Under the pieces are notes generated by a model. The model was not told the origin of the DNA and searched no databases. It worked only from the letters and a program-made list of their open reading frames with translations. Positions 42,848 to 52,928 of a stretch of DNA of 64,000 nucleotides are shown in pieces. The stretch is from assembly GCA_002067205.1 (NCBI GenBank), contig MVQL01000244.1:1-64000 (forward strand), written 5' to 3'. Source of the stretch: Pelotomaculum sp. PtaB.Bin104. GTDB lineage: Bacteria; Bacillota; Desulfotomaculia; Desulfotomaculales; Pelotomaculaceae. A program made the translations under genes and the position numbers. Position 1 is the stretch's first letter, and each line of letters opens with the position of its first letter.

Positions 42848-44392
42848 TTAACGGGGATCGTAACCGACAACCGACCAAATACCCGTCTCGTCCTGCCGGA
42901 CAAGCCGCTCCAGGTAGACCTGCTTGATCGGACCGCCGGTAACATCCACCACAGCCTGGGCTCCGTTGTTAATTGCCAGTTTAAAAGCTGATACCGGTAT
43001 TTTGGGTTCGCCTTGAATCCCATCCGGCGTTACCTTTAAGTTAACAAAGGTCGTTGCCACTTGCAAGGGATCCAGCTGCCAGGGACTGCTGCCTCGATCC
43101 ACTTGCTGCTGGTTGGCCTTGACAATCTCAAGGTCCACCGGAACCTTGACCTGAGCCCTGTTTAGCAGGTTCTGACCGGTATCCGGCAAGGTCAGGTCAG
43201 CCGCGATCTGACCGGCTAACTCTACCCGCCGTATGCCGTCGATCTGGATTTCCAGTCCCTCCTGCCGCCAGCGCAAACGCTCCCACCATACTTCCAGTGG
43301 ACCGCCGGCTGCAGTACCAAGAGCGGAATTCGCGACCGGCTCGAAAGAGCCCTGAGCAACCGTTTCCACAATTGTCGTATCACCGTAATCCAGGACGATC
43401 CGATCCTGGAAAGCAAAGATGCGGCCCGGCGCTTCCTTCGGCACCAGCGGCAGCAAATTGCTGATGGCAGCCGCTTCCTGCACTGTAGTTATCATTTGCC
43501 CCGGATCTTTTTCTACCATCTTATAGCCTTCCGGCGGCTGGTAGGCAAATACGCCGGGGTCAAGTTGTGTATTCGGTTCAAAGCTGGTAAAAGTGAAGGT
43601 GGTCTTTAGAGCATTTTGCATTGTTGTTTGCAGCTGGACCGGCATGTTGGTTTCAGTATCAATCCATAAATAGTAGGCCAGGCCTCCAGATGGTGAAATT
43701 TCCAGTTTTGCAGCCTGCCGGCCGGCTACCAACTCCGTTCCTACAACAGTGTGCGGGTACTGTTGAGCCCTTTTAGCTTCATCTTGCAGATCAAAACCAG
43801 TTTTAGCCGGGTCCGGCGCCGGCGGCAACAGGGCTACTTCCTTGCTTTGAGGGCGGACCTGCCATTTCCGCTCGCCATTGTTGACGGTTAAGGTGCCATC
43901 GTCCTGCCGCTGGGCATACTTATCTCCCTCTGACCAAAGCTCCACCCGGCGGACCAGCCATTCCTCCCCGGCTGCATTTTGGGTACGCACCTCCAGGACG
44001 CCATGATAATTAGACAAGCGGGCAACCGCTTTCTCCATGGCGTAAACCACATCACGGTTAGATAAACCAGTCCAGCTGACTAGCACTGTAAATAACAGCA
44101 ACCCGGCTGCCAAGGCCACAAATGGCCCAATCCACCTGTTGCTCGGACGTCTGGTCTCCATTTGATGGTTACTGCTATTATTTTCTTGTATTTTAACAGT
44201 TACGGCTTTGGCCAACCTTTCCGGGTATCCGAGAGCGGGCAGATCTGGTTCTTTTAAAGTGCGCACCAGCTTAACTGTTGCCATCAGTTTTTCCAGTTCC
44301 GGAGCGATGGCCCCGGCCTGGTTTTCTTCAGGCTCCTGTTCTGCGTTCAAGGCATCAATATAATCGGAAAGCCTTCTTTCCGGCTCATTCAT
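42848..44392 (-). CDS. Probable anti-sigma factor with MucB/LolA-like external domain
   Basis: 514 residues: a cytoplasmic N-terminal ~90 residues (EPERRLSDYIDALNAEQ), one membrane helix (~95-117; GPFVALAAGLLLFTVLVSW) and a long external region. Residues ~120-290 resemble the LolA/MucB fold (AVARLSNYHGVLEVRT, YYLWIDTETNMPVQLQT), as in regulators of envelope stress. It lies directly behind the ECF sigma gene (18 bp), the standard sigma/anti-sigma pairing. No zinc-binding HxxxCxxC is seen, so it is not a ZAS-type factor. Confidence 0.7.
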   Translation of the reverse strand: MNEPERRLSDYIDALNAEQEPEENQAGAIAPELEKLMATVKLVRTLKEPDLPALGYPERLAKAVTVKIQENNSSNHQMETRRPSNRWIGPFVALAAGLLLFTVLVSWTGLSNRDVVYAMEKAVARLSNYHGVLEVRTQNAAGEEWLVRRVELWSEGDKYAQRQDDGTLTVNNGERKWQVRPQSKEVALLPPAPDPAKTGFDLQDEAKRAQQYPHTVVGTELVAGRQAAKLEISPSGGLAYYLWIDTETNMPVQLQTTMQNALKTTFTFTSFEPNTQLDPGVFAYQPPEGYKMVEKDPGQMITTVQEAAAISNLLPLVPKEAPGRIFAFQDRIVLDYGDTTIVETVAQGSFEPVANSALGTAAGGPLEVWWERLRWRQEGLEIQIDGIRRVELAGQIAADLTLPDTGQNLLNRAQVKVPVDLEIVKANQQQVDRGSSPWQLDPLQVATTFVNLKVTPDGIQGEPKIPVSAFKLAINNGAQAVVDVTGGPIKQVYLERLVRQDETGIWSVVGYDPR

Positions 44393-44410
44393 TAATTCAT
44401 CCCCCCTTGT

Positions 44411-44944
44411 CTAAGCGTTGCTGTCCAGGATTTGCGCCAATGCCTGCAAAGCCCGGTATTGCGCTGTGCGGACAGCGGCCTCTGTTTTCCCTGTGAGCCT
44501 AGCGGTCTCAGCTACCGAATAGCTTTTAATGATTCGCAAATCAAGAACCGTACGCTGGTCTTCGCTTAATTTGGCTAAAGCACTCTCGAGTTGCAGGCGC
44601 TGGGCAACAGCCTTTTGATGCTCCTGGCTTGCTGTTTCTTCCGGGTTTATTTCATCAAGATTCACCGGTATCCCCCGGCGTTTCTTTTGCCGCCAGCGGT
44701 CGCGCAATACATTCATGGCCACGGTTTTCATAAAACCCAGGAAATTTCCCTGGGGGGCCTGATGTTCTTGCCAATAGGTCAGAGTTTTAACATAGGTTTC
44801 CTGGGTAATGTCCTCTGCCTCCTCCCGGTTCTGCACTTTAAAATATATAAAGCGGTAGAGCGGTTCCCATGTGGTGGAGCACAACCGTTCAATTGCTTTG
44901 AAATCACCCGCTTTAGCCTTTTTAAGCTCGTCAACAGTAGTCAC
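44411..44944 (-). CDS. ECF-type RNA polymerase sigma factor
   Basis: 177 residues with region 2 (LYRFIYFKVQNREEAEDITQ, TVAMNVLRDRWRQKKR) and region 4 (LSEDQRTVLDLRIIKSYSV, TGKTEAAVRTAQYRALQAL). Starts with GTG at 44944. It would direct RNA polymerase to envelope-stress-type promoters, held inactive by the adjacent anti-sigma protein. The target promoter is not known; autoregulation is likely but no motif was identified. Confidence 0.88.
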   Translation of the reverse strand: MTTVDELKKAKAGDFKAIERLCSTTWEPLYRFIYFKVQNREEAEDITQETYVKTLTYWQEHQAPQGNFLGFMKTVAMNVLRDRWRQKKRRGIPVNLDEINPEETASQEHQKAVAQRLQLESALAKLSEDQRTVLDLRIIKSYSVAETARLTGKTEAAVRTAQYRALQALAQILDSNA

Positions 44945-45133
44945 AGGTCTTTACACCTTCTTCCCCGGCCGGTTAATTATATCTATAACAACGATTAAGT
45001 TATCCCAAACGTTACATGAAAATTCTGGCACTTGCCTTAAACAAATGACACATAAGCCCCTATTCCAAAAGAAGGAATTCTCAGAAAAATGTCTAATTTT
45101 AATCCTAGTATAAAACCGGGGGGGGGTGACTAA

Positions 45134-46887
45134 ATGGCTGACCAGGAAGACCTTGTGCAGAGACTGGCATTGCTGGAGGAGGAGGTTAACTCGCTGAAAG
45201 CAAGGCTGGCCACCCTGGAAAACCAGGCCGGGCCGGTCAGTTCTCCCGGGGAAGATACCGACGCAAACATCAGAGCCAAACAGGCTGGCAGAAAAAAACA
45301 CAGCGCCGGCAAAAGACATCCGCACGGCCGCTCGCTGCATGACACAATTCTGACTAAAGACGGCCTGGAAAGTTTAATCGGCGGCCAATTGCTTAACCGG
45401 ATCGGCATCATTATTCTGCTGTTTGGAGTGGCCTACTTCCTAAAATACGCCTTCGACAACGGCTGGATCAACCAAACAGGCCGGATCGTCATCGGCCTCA
45501 TCGCGGGGGTGTCGTTGCTGACAGCCGGGGATATGGCCATGAGCCGGAAATACACTTACTTTTCCCAGGGGCTCACCGGCGGCGGGATCGCCGTCATCTA
45601 CCTAACCACCTTTGCCGCCGCAAACTATTACCAGATTTTTAGTCCCCTCGTGGCTTTCGTCCTGCTGGTTATAACAGCCCTTGCCGGCGGCTTTTATCCG
45701 TCCGGCAAAATGCTTATGGCGTGGCCATTATATCCACTATCGGCGGATTTTTAAGCCCTTTCCTGATCGGCAGCCAAAGCGACCAGGCCGCGGCCCTGCT
45801 TGGCTATATCGTCGTCCTCGATTTGGTTATACTATATCTGGCCTATTATAAGAACTGGCGCAGCTTAAACCTGCTCTCCTTTGCCGGCACCGCTATTGTC
45901 TATATCGTTTACAACTCGCAAAGCTCGCTAAATCAGGAAACACTAATAATTGAGCTTTTCCTGGCCGCCTTTTTTGTCATTTTCGGAACGCTGGCCTTCT
46001 TTTACAACTTGCGCCACCAGAAGCCCACCAAGGCCCCCGACGTCTTACTCATGGTGGGCAACATTGCCTTTTTCCTGTCCGCCAGCCTGGAAAACCTTAA
46101 CCAGTTCAACGACTGGCACGGCCTTTTCGTGCTTTCACTGGCAGTGCTTTACCTGGTGGTCAGTCTGAACATCCAAAGAAAAAAGTCGGGAGACAACCTG
46201 CTATTCCTCTCCCTTTTAGGCATCGGCCTGGCACTGGTGACTATTGCCATCCCCATCCAGCTGGAGGAACCGTGGGTTGACATTGCCTGGCTGGTGGAAG
46301 CCATAGTACTGGTCTACGGCGGGATCAGGGCGGAAAATAAAGGGGTCTGGCGGAGCGGGGTTTTGCTCCTGCTCTTTTCCAGCCTGGCCCAGATGAACAC
46401 ATTTGTCCTGGGAAAAGCGATCCCCGTCTTTAATTTTTATTCTCTGGGCGCTTACCTGGCGATTGCCGGATTCTTCCTGGTTTTTTACTGGTTCTACTCC
46501 CGGCCTGACACTTTTGACCGCTTGGAGAGGAAGATTGTTACCTGGCCCACCGCCGCACTCGGCACCGGGCTCGCCCTCAGGCAACTGGCCCGGGAAGTCT
46601 CCGCCATAGTGCACTATTACCAGCTGGGGTTTCAGGATATTTTTGCTGTGTCCCTGGCCTGGGCCGTATTGGCCATCATCTTCATGGCCATCGGCATGCT
46701 CAAGGAAATCAAAGGGTTTCGTTATATTTCCCTGGCCATGTTCGGGATCACCGTGATCAAAATCATGCTGTTTGACTTAAGCAGCCTGGCTATAGTCTTC
46801 CGGGTGGTGATCCTCCTCACCGTGGGGGCCATATTGGTGGGGGTGTCCTTCGCTTACCTGCGCAAAGAGAGGGGAGAACAAAAATGA
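45134..46887 (+). pseudogene. DUF2339 membrane protein, frameshifted
   Basis: Residues 1-32 form a coiled coil (LVQRLALLEEEVNSLKARL), followed by many membrane helices with DUF2339 patches (LIGGQLLNRIGIIILLFGVAYFLKYAF, TIGGFLSPFLIGSQSD). The first frame stays in register to about 45690 (ITALAGGF) and ends at 45754. The second frame carries on from SVRQNAYGVAIIST at about 45697. One missing T in the TTTT run at 45692-45695 would join both frames as GGFLSVRQ. Either a genuine one-base deletion or a sequence error. The downstream DUF3999 gene is intact. Confidence 0.85.
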
Positions 46888-48260
46888 ACCGGCAGGCACT
46901 GCCTGGCCCGGCACGACTGCTCTTACTTATGGCCGGGTGCTTTTTAAAAGAGAGTATGATCCACAAGGTCCTTTTTACCGCTACCATGTTTTTTTTGCTG
47001 GCTGTGCCGGCTTACGCCGCCATTGAGCCCCAAAGCTGGCAATTTACTAAGCAGGTGCAGGCGCAAAAGGATGGCTTTGCCTTGATTGAACTGGATGCGG
47101 AAGTGCTCGGTCACACCCGGGACGACCTGGCGGACATCAAGCTGTCAGACGCAGCCGGCCAGGAAGTGCCCTACCAGCTGCTGCAGCCGGAATTCTATAA
47201 AGAAGAGACCTTTCCGGTGCAGCTAATTGATAATGTCGTGCAGGAAAATGAGTTTTCCTCCGTGACCCTGGACCTGCAAACCGGTGATCACCGACACAAC
47301 CGCATCCAACTTGATTTGGAAAGCAAAGAGGATTACCTGCGCGATGTGAAAATCGAGGGCAGCGCGGACAACCGGACCTGGAACCTGATCTCCTCGCAAA
47401 AGGTCTTTTACGTATCTCCAAACTACAGGCAAAACGACCTGTCTTATCCAACTGCCAGCTTCCGATACATGAGGGTTACCATTGACTCCAAAGGTAAAAA
47501 CCCCCTGAACATCAGGGGGGCAAAAGTCAAATATGTCCAGGATGCAGGGGGCCTGCCGCTAGCTTTCAAAGGTCCGGACGGACCGCCTGCCTTGCGGGAG
47601 ACAGGCGATGCGGCGTGGCACGCTGATTCAACCAGTGCGCGTGCCGGGTCAATTATTCCGTCCACCCTGCTGTCCAGCCGGACGGACACCAGGACCAATC
47701 AAACTGAGCTGATTATCGACCTGGGAACCAAAGGCTACCTGATCAATTATATTGCCCTGCAGGTGGACGGTGGTAACTTTAACCGGCTGATCAATTACTA
47801 TGATACTAATGACAACAGGTGGCGCCACCTTGGCCAGGAGCGGATCTACCATTACCAGTGGCCGGATTACGAGGCCTCGAAGAACACCCTGCTGCTCAAC
47901 TACAGCGGGGCCCGGTTTATCAAGCTGGTGCTCTACAACCAGGACAGCCCACCCTTAAATGTTGAAAATGTGATCGTTTGGGGGGACCACCAGAAAATCC
48001 TCGCAGACTTACGGCAGGGAAGCTACACCCTGTGGTACAGCAACTCCAACAGCAAAGCACCTCAATATGACCTGAGCCAGTTTGCACAGCTGGTCGACAA
48101 GAGCCAGCTGGCCGTACTACAGCCGGGCCATGAGAGCGTCAACGCCAATTACCGCCCGAAGCTTACCGACAACCGCTGGTTTTTAAATATTGTCACACTT
48201 TTAGCTGCACTAGCGATCGGCCTGATCATCCTGAAAAACATGAAGAGAAAAGGAAATTAA
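46884..48260 (+). CDS. DUF3999 protein
   Basis: 458 residues: signal peptide (hydrophobic run ending VPAYA-AIEP; a second in-frame ATG at 46956 gives a tidier signal), a long beta-rich external region (KIEGSADNRTWNLIS, FRYMRVTIDSKGKNPLNI, typical of discoidin-like folds) and a C-terminal membrane helix (FLNIVTLLAALAIGLIIL) with basic tail. DUF3999 genes are normally paired with DUF2339 genes, as here; the start overlaps the DUF2339 stop (ATGA). Function unknown, cell envelope. Confidence 0.8.
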   Translation: MNRQALPGPARLLLLMAGCFLKESMIHKVLFTATMFFLLAVPAYAAIEPQSWQFTKQVQAQKDGFALIELDAEVLGHTRDDLADIKLSDAAGQEVPYQLLQPEFYKEETFPVQLIDNVVQENEFSSVTLDLQTGDHRHNRIQLDLESKEDYLRDVKIEGSADNRTWNLISSQKVFYVSPNYRQNDLSYPTASFRYMRVTIDSKGKNPLNIRGAKVKYVQDAGGLPLAFKGPDGPPALRETGDAAWHADSTSARAGSIIPSTLLSSRTDTRTNQTELIIDLGTKGYLINYIALQVDGGNFNRLINYYDTNDNRWRHLGQERIYHYQWPDYEASKNTLLLNYSGARFIKLVLYNQDSPPLNVENVIVWGDHQKILADLRQGSYTLWYSNSNSKAPQYDLSQFAQLVDKSQLAVLQPGHESVNANYRPKLTDNRWFLNIVTLLAALAIGLIILKNMKRKGN

Positions 48261-48353
48261 ATTCTGTACGGGCTCAAGTCCCATCTCCGACACCAAAAAA
48301 AACAAAGCGTGATACATTGATTTTCCATGCTTTTTTTAACTAATATTGTCTGT

Positions 48354-48935
48354 CTAAATAAAATTTTGTATGAACTGTCGCAGCTCAGTCAGCATTTCCT
48401 GGCGTTCATTATCGGAAACAGTGGGCACAGCAAAAAAGTTTTTATGCTGGTATCCGGCAAAACCCGAGAAGCCAAAAACTGCATCTACTAATGATTTGTT
48501 GATCAGCTCCATCATCCCGCTTTGCTCAGCGGCATGTTTATCAACTCCAGATGTGGTGATCAGCAAAGCCTTCTTGCCGTTCAACATTCCCCTTGGCCCC
48601 GATGCCGTGAATTCATAAGCAAAACCAATACTGAACACCCGGTCGATATAGCCTTTAAGGATGGCTGGTACTGAATTCCACCATACCGGACAAATCATAA
48701 TAATAACATCCGCCCAGCTAATATCGGTTTGCTCCGCTTTAATGTCTTCCGCTGTAGTCCCGTTATCGTAGCCCGCATAGTCCTTGGCACTTAAGACTGG
48801 ATTCCAATGCATTGCATACAAATCTTTAAATTTAATCTCAGCGCCTATTTTTTCCAGTTCTTCTCTAACGACTGCCGCAATGGCTGCGTTGAAACTCCTG
48901 GGATCGGGATGAGCATAAATTAACACAACTTTCAT
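48354..48935 (-). CDS. Flavodoxin-like NAD(P)H oxidoreductase
   Basis: 193 residues of the KefF/MdaB/NQO-type flavodoxin fold: KVVLIYAHPDPRSFNAAI (FMN/FAD phosphate loop), ICPVWWNSVPAILKGYIDRV and GKKALLITTSG. Probably a quinone or electrophile reductase. The ATG at 48935-48933 is chosen because AGGAGG is 7 nt upstream. Stands alone, upstream (on its strand) of nothing related. Confidence 0.85.
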   Translation of the reverse strand: MKVVLIYAHPDPRSFNAAIAAVVREELEKIGAEIKFKDLYAMHWNPVLSAKDYAGYDNGTTAEDIKAEQTDISWADVIIMICPVWWNSVPAILKGYIDRVFSIGFAYEFTASGPRGMLNGKKALLITTSGVDKHAAEQSGMMELINKSLVDAVFGFSGFAGYQHKNFFAVPTVSDNERQEMLTELRQFIQNFI

Positions 48936-48999
48936 TAGAACACCTCCTAAGCCTATCATTTACCATCTCTTTATTTTATTCTCAAATTTAGAATGCAGG

Positions 49000-49353
49000 T
49001 TACGCCTGTTCATATAGCATCAGCTTGTACTCATCGGGGTCGCTGAACTCGGCTAATTTGACCACATTAGGCACCTCCAGAATACCGCCTGTAAACTCGA
49101 CACCTTTTTGTTGGAGCATCAGCACCGCCTGCTCAATGTTTTCTACTTAAAAAGTGATACACGTTGAGGAAGGGATTACCGGTTGCTCCTCGGCGAACCC
49201 GATAAAGCAATCTCTGGAGTTTGTTGAGATCATCGCCTGGCCATTGACGGAATCAAAATTTAGTACTTTGAAACCAAGCTTCTCGGTAAAGAAGGCTAAA
49301 GTGCGCTCTAAATTGCTTACATTGTAATTAAAGCCAATACCCGGTTTAAACAT
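49000..49353 (-). pseudogene. VOC/glyoxalase-family gene with an in-frame stop
   Basis: The frame starts MFKPGIGFNYNVSNLERTLA, runs to STCITF, hits TAA at 49149-49147, and then continues in the same frame with VENIEQAVLMLQQKGVEF and EFSDPDEYKLMLYEQA to the natural stop at 49000. Both halves together give a normal ~117-residue VOC protein. A single A-to-T change (AAA to TAA) explains the break. Confidence 0.82.
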
Positions 49354-49695
49354 AATGACAACCTCCCTTTGCTCTAATTATGGAGAACACCTAACCAGCC
49401 CTCGGAAGATAAACTTTTCTTTATTCCCATCCTGACATTGTAAGGTATCTGTTAGTACCGTGACACCAATATTTTACGTTATTATAGCACTAATTTTGCC
49501 CAGATTACCCAAAGTTTTAGTGATTATTTGAATATGCCGGGTCAAATTGAACAGTTTGACCGCTGAGATTGAACAGTGTCTCCGTTTGAAACTGGACACT
49601 CTTTCCGGCAAAATTGAACACTGGATATGGCCTTTCTGCTAAATTGAATTTATGCATCTGAAAAGGTGCAAATAAATTCAAGGAAGGTAATAGAG

Positions 49696-51234
49696 ATGAC
49701 CAGTTACAAAGAGATTCTGCGGCTACATAGCCTCGGAATCAACAACAGCCGCATCGCATCTGGATGCGGATACTCTCGAACCACGGTTATTAACGTGCTT
49801 CAAAGAGCAAAGGATCAAGGGCTAAGTTGGCAGACGGTTGCCGAAATGTCGGACAAGGAGTTGTCACAGCGTCTTTTTCCTTCGGAGAGCGCTAAGCCCG
49901 AATACAAAATGCCGGATTACGAGTACATCCATCGTGAGATGGCAAAAAGCGGTGTGACCTTAACTCTATTATGGCTTGAATACTGCGACCAGTGCCGCGA
50001 GTCCGGGCAAGTACCGTACAAGTCTACTCAGTTCAACAAATACTACGCTGACTATGTGCAAAGCACTAAGGCAACCATGCACATTCACCGTAAGCCTGGG
50101 GAAATCATGGAGGTGGACTGGGCGGGACAGACCGCAAGGATTATTGATATAAATACGGGTGAGATAATTCCGGCCTACGTGTTTGTGGCCGCCCTACCGT
50201 ACAGTGGTTATGCCTATGTGGAAGCATTCCTTTCGCAAAATCAGGAGTCATGGATTACTGCCCATGTCAACGCCTATCGCTTCTTCGGTGGAGTCACTCG
50301 CATTTTGGTACCGGACAACTTAAAAACTGGCGTGGAAAAGGTGAGGAAAGGCGAAACAGTAATCAACAAGACCTATCAGGAGATGGCTGAACATTATGGC
50401 ATAGCGGTTATTCCAGCCAGGGTTAGGGCTCCAAAGGATAAACCGACTGTAGAAGGATCGGTCGGCATCATCTCGACGTGGATACTGGCTGCCCTGCGTA
50501 ATCAGCAGTTCTTATCGTTACGAGAGCTGAATGCTGCCATTCGAGAAAAGTTAATGGTTTTCTTAGAGAAGCCTTTTCAGAAGAAAGACGGAAGCAGAGC
50601 CACCTTGTTCGCTGAGGAAAAGCCCTTCTTGCTGCCGTTACCCTCAAAGCCATTTGAATTGGCGACCTGGAAGATTGCCACTGTTCAGTACAATTACCAT
50701 ATCAGTGTGGACACACAGAATTATTCGGTACCCTTTGAATACATCAAGCAGAAAGTTGATGTCAGAATTACCCGTAATGTGATTGAGGTCTTTTTCCAAG
50801 GCAATCGTATTTGTTCTCATCCCCGGCTCTATGGCAGGAGCAATCAATACTGCACTCTGGAAGCCCACATGCCGCCGGAACATCAAAAATATGTGGCTTG
50901 GAATGGTGAACGCTTTAGATCCTGGGCAGCTAAAATCGGTGAGCATACAAGTGCTGTCATTAGCTTTTTTCTAGGAAGTCACAAAGTCGAGCAGCAGGGG
51001 TACAAGGCTTGTATGGCGCTTTTGAAACTGGCCGACAAGTATTCGGTACAACGCCTTGAATCGGCCTGCGCCAAAGCATTATCCTATACTGTACAGCCTA
51101 GCTTAAAAGGCATTCAGGCCATCCTAAAATCCGGTCAGGATAAGATACCAAAAGAAACCCCGGCCCATTCCTCCTCTGAATTTGGACTCACACCAGGAGC
51201 CGATTACTACAGCAGGAGGGATGGAAAATGCTAA
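49696..51234 (+). CDS. istA: IS21 transposase IstA
   Basis: 512 residues with an N-terminal helix-turn-helix (LGINNSRIASGCGYSRTTV) and a DDE integrase core: first Asp in IMEVDWAGQ, second in RILVPDNLK, Glu in PTVEGSVG. Catalyses cut and join at the element ends. The ATG at 49696 follows AGGAAGG; an upstream extension is unlikely. Stop overlaps istB by 7 bp. Confidence 0.93.
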   Translation: MTSYKEILRLHSLGINNSRIASGCGYSRTTVINVLQRAKDQGLSWQTVAEMSDKELSQRLFPSESAKPEYKMPDYEYIHREMAKSGVTLTLLWLEYCDQCRESGQVPYKSTQFNKYYADYVQSTKATMHIHRKPGEIMEVDWAGQTARIIDINTGEIIPAYVFVAALPYSGYAYVEAFLSQNQESWITAHVNAYRFFGGVTRILVPDNLKTGVEKVRKGETVINKTYQEMAEHYGIAVIPARVRAPKDKPTVEGSVGIISTWILAALRNQQFLSLRELNAAIREKLMVFLEKPFQKKDGSRATLFAEEKPFLLPLPSKPFELATWKIATVQYNYHISVDTQNYSVPFEYIKQKVDVRITRNVIEVFFQGNRICSHPRLYGRSNQYCTLEAHMPPEHQKYVAWNGERFRSWAAKIGEHTSAVISFFLGSHKVEQQGYKACMALLKLADKYSVQRLESACAKALSYTVQPSLKGIQAILKSGQDKIPKETPAHSSSEFGLTPGADYYSRRDGKC

Positions 51235-51974
51235 ACGATTCAACCGTAACCAAACTTCACGAAATGAAGCTTAGTGTGATGGCTGCAGCATTCCGGGAAC
51301 AGCTCAAAAACACAAGCTTGTCTGACATGGCTTTTGAGGAACGCTTCGGTCTGCTGATCGATGCTGAATGGGCAGCCCGTAAAAACAATCGGCTATCGCG
51401 CTTGATCAAAAACGCGGGTTTTGCCTTCAATGACGCGTGTATTGAGAACATTGAGTATCATGACGATCGCAAACTCGACAAAGCTCAAATCATCCGCTTG
51501 GCCAGCTGCAACTACATCCAAGAAGCCCATAACATCATAATCCTTGGAGCCACGGGAAGTGGGAAAACCTACCTCTCAAATGCTTTTGGTATGGCCGCCA
51601 GCCGGAACTTTTACACGGTTAAATATGTACGCCTTCCGGATTTGCTGGGTGAATTGGCTATTGCACGCGGTGAGGGAACCTATCGTAAGGTTATTAAAGC
51701 TTACAAACAGGTAAAGCTGCTCATTTTGGACGAATGGCTTCTGTTTCCGCTTAAGGAAAGTGAAGCCCGCGATCTGCTTGAGATCATAGAGTCTCGTTAC
51801 AAAAAAGCCTCTACCATATTCTGTTCCCAGTTTGAGATCGGCGGTTGGTATCATAAAATTGGGGAACCGACACTGGCCGATGCCATCTCAGATCGTATTG
51901 TGCATGATTCCTACACAATTTTTATCGACGGTAAAAACTCTATGCGGGAGCGCAAGGGTATTGCCGGCAGATAA
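51228..51974 (+). CDS. istB: IS21 helper ATPase IstB
   Basis: 248 residues of AAA+ DnaC-like type with Walker A GATGSGKTY and Walker B LLILDEW, plus the IS21 tail (IGEPTLADAISDRIVHDSY). Assists IstA in target selection. GCAGGAGGG precedes the ATG. Behind it (52050-52170) are two inverted repeats, GGAGAGTGATG / CATCACTCTCC and CTCATAAG.../...CTTATGAG, internal to the element. Confidence 0.93.
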   Translation: MLNDSTVTKLHEMKLSVMAAAFREQLKNTSLSDMAFEERFGLLIDAEWAARKNNRLSRLIKNAGFAFNDACIENIEYHDDRKLDKAQIIRLASCNYIQEAHNIIILGATGSGKTYLSNAFGMAASRNFYTVKYVRLPDLLGELAIARGEGTYRKVIKAYKQVKLLILDEWLLFPLKESEARDLLEIIESRYKKASTIFCSQFEIGGWYHKIGEPTLADAISDRIVHDSYTIFIDGKNSMRERKGIAGR

Positions 51975-52359
51975 TTTAAAACAGCCTTACAGCTATTGAG
52001 GGCTCTGCCCTCAAACTCCCGAGGTTTATCGCTTAGTTTTCCAAGGAGAGTGATGTTATGTTGCCTTTAATAAAAAAGAGCGATGCCCACCAGCATCACT
52101 CTCCCCGCAAAACTCATAAGCCGCTCGGGTCACTCCTCAGTGTTGCCCTATCCTGCTTATGAGTAAAAGCAGTTTGAGTATACCATGTGGTTCTTTGGCT
52201 ATCAATGTACAGTCTATGCGGTAAGACTGTTCAATTTAAACGGTCCAAGTGTTCAACTTCGGCGGTCTAGGTGTTTTTTCTCAGCGGAATATACAGATTA
52301 TTTTTACAGCATAAGGTTAATCAAATGGAGTTCAAATTTTTAATAAAGGAGAAAGAAGT

Positions 52360-52430
52360 ATGAGATTATCAGCGCACGAGCTACATGATTTACACGAGTT
52401 AACAATGAGCTGAGTAAATTCGATTAAAAT
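52360..52430 (+). pseudogene. N-terminal relic of a CotF-type spore-coat protein
   Basis: AAAGGAG then ATG encodes RLSAHELHDLHELTMS, then TGA, then VNSI. Coat-F-domain proteins read ...LTMSCVNSI here, so the Cys codon has become TGA. Similarity ends after NSI and UvsE-like sequence begins. Only ~22 codons remain. Confidence 0.6.
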
Positions 52431-52748
52431 ATGGTCGGGCCTCGGTTGGCAGGCCAAGCTGGTTATGCATATCGGGGGGGGGGTTATAAGGATAAGGAAA
52501 AATCCCTTGAGCGTTTTCAGGAAAATTGGAAGCGCTTGACCGGGCGGGTAACAAGCAGACTGACCCTTGAAAATGATGATAAAACCTTCAATGCCAAGGA
52601 TGTTCTTATATTGTGCAATAAATTATCAATACCGATGGTACTTGACCTGCACCATTTTAAATGCAACAACGAGGGAGAAACATTAATGGATTTACTGCCG
52701 CTTATTTTCTCAACCTGGAATAATACAGAACTGCCAGCTTTACAATAA
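52430..52748 (+). pseudogene. Fragment of a UvsE/UVDE UV-damage endonuclease
   Basis: Encodes KDKEKSLERFQENWKRL, TSRLTLENDDKTF and IPMVLDLHHFKCNN, the central metal-binding part of UvsE (metal ligands in ENDDK and LDLHH). N- and C-terminal parts are missing. Just before, LVMHIGG lies in another frame, separated by a run of ten G (52484-52493); eight G would restore MHIGGGYKDKEK. Decayed remnant. Confidence 0.7.
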
Positions 52749-52928
52749 TGCCTGGGAGAAAACATTGCTCAAATAAAACTACAAAACCTGGAATATTACC
52801 ATCATCATTAGTAAAATACCTGCAGTAAATAGATAAGTTATAATAGTTTTCACATAGGTAGGATTTTGTAGTTTTTTGTTGAATATTAATATTTAGGTAG
52901 TTATTTAAAAATTAAAGGAGGGTATCTG

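Larger units (their letters stand above)
49529..52295 (+). mobile_element. IS21-family insertion sequence
   Basis: A 2.77-kb element with istA/istB and related ends: TGAATATGCCGGG... at the left and, on the complement of the right end, TGTATATTCCGCTG.... Both ends hold further copies of a GACCGCYGARRTTGAACA subrepeat, as IS21 elements do. A 7-bp direct repeat GATTATT flanks it (49522-49528 and 52296-52302), which fits the 4-8 bp duplication made by this family. Both genes are intact, so the element may be active and recent. Confidence 0.88.
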
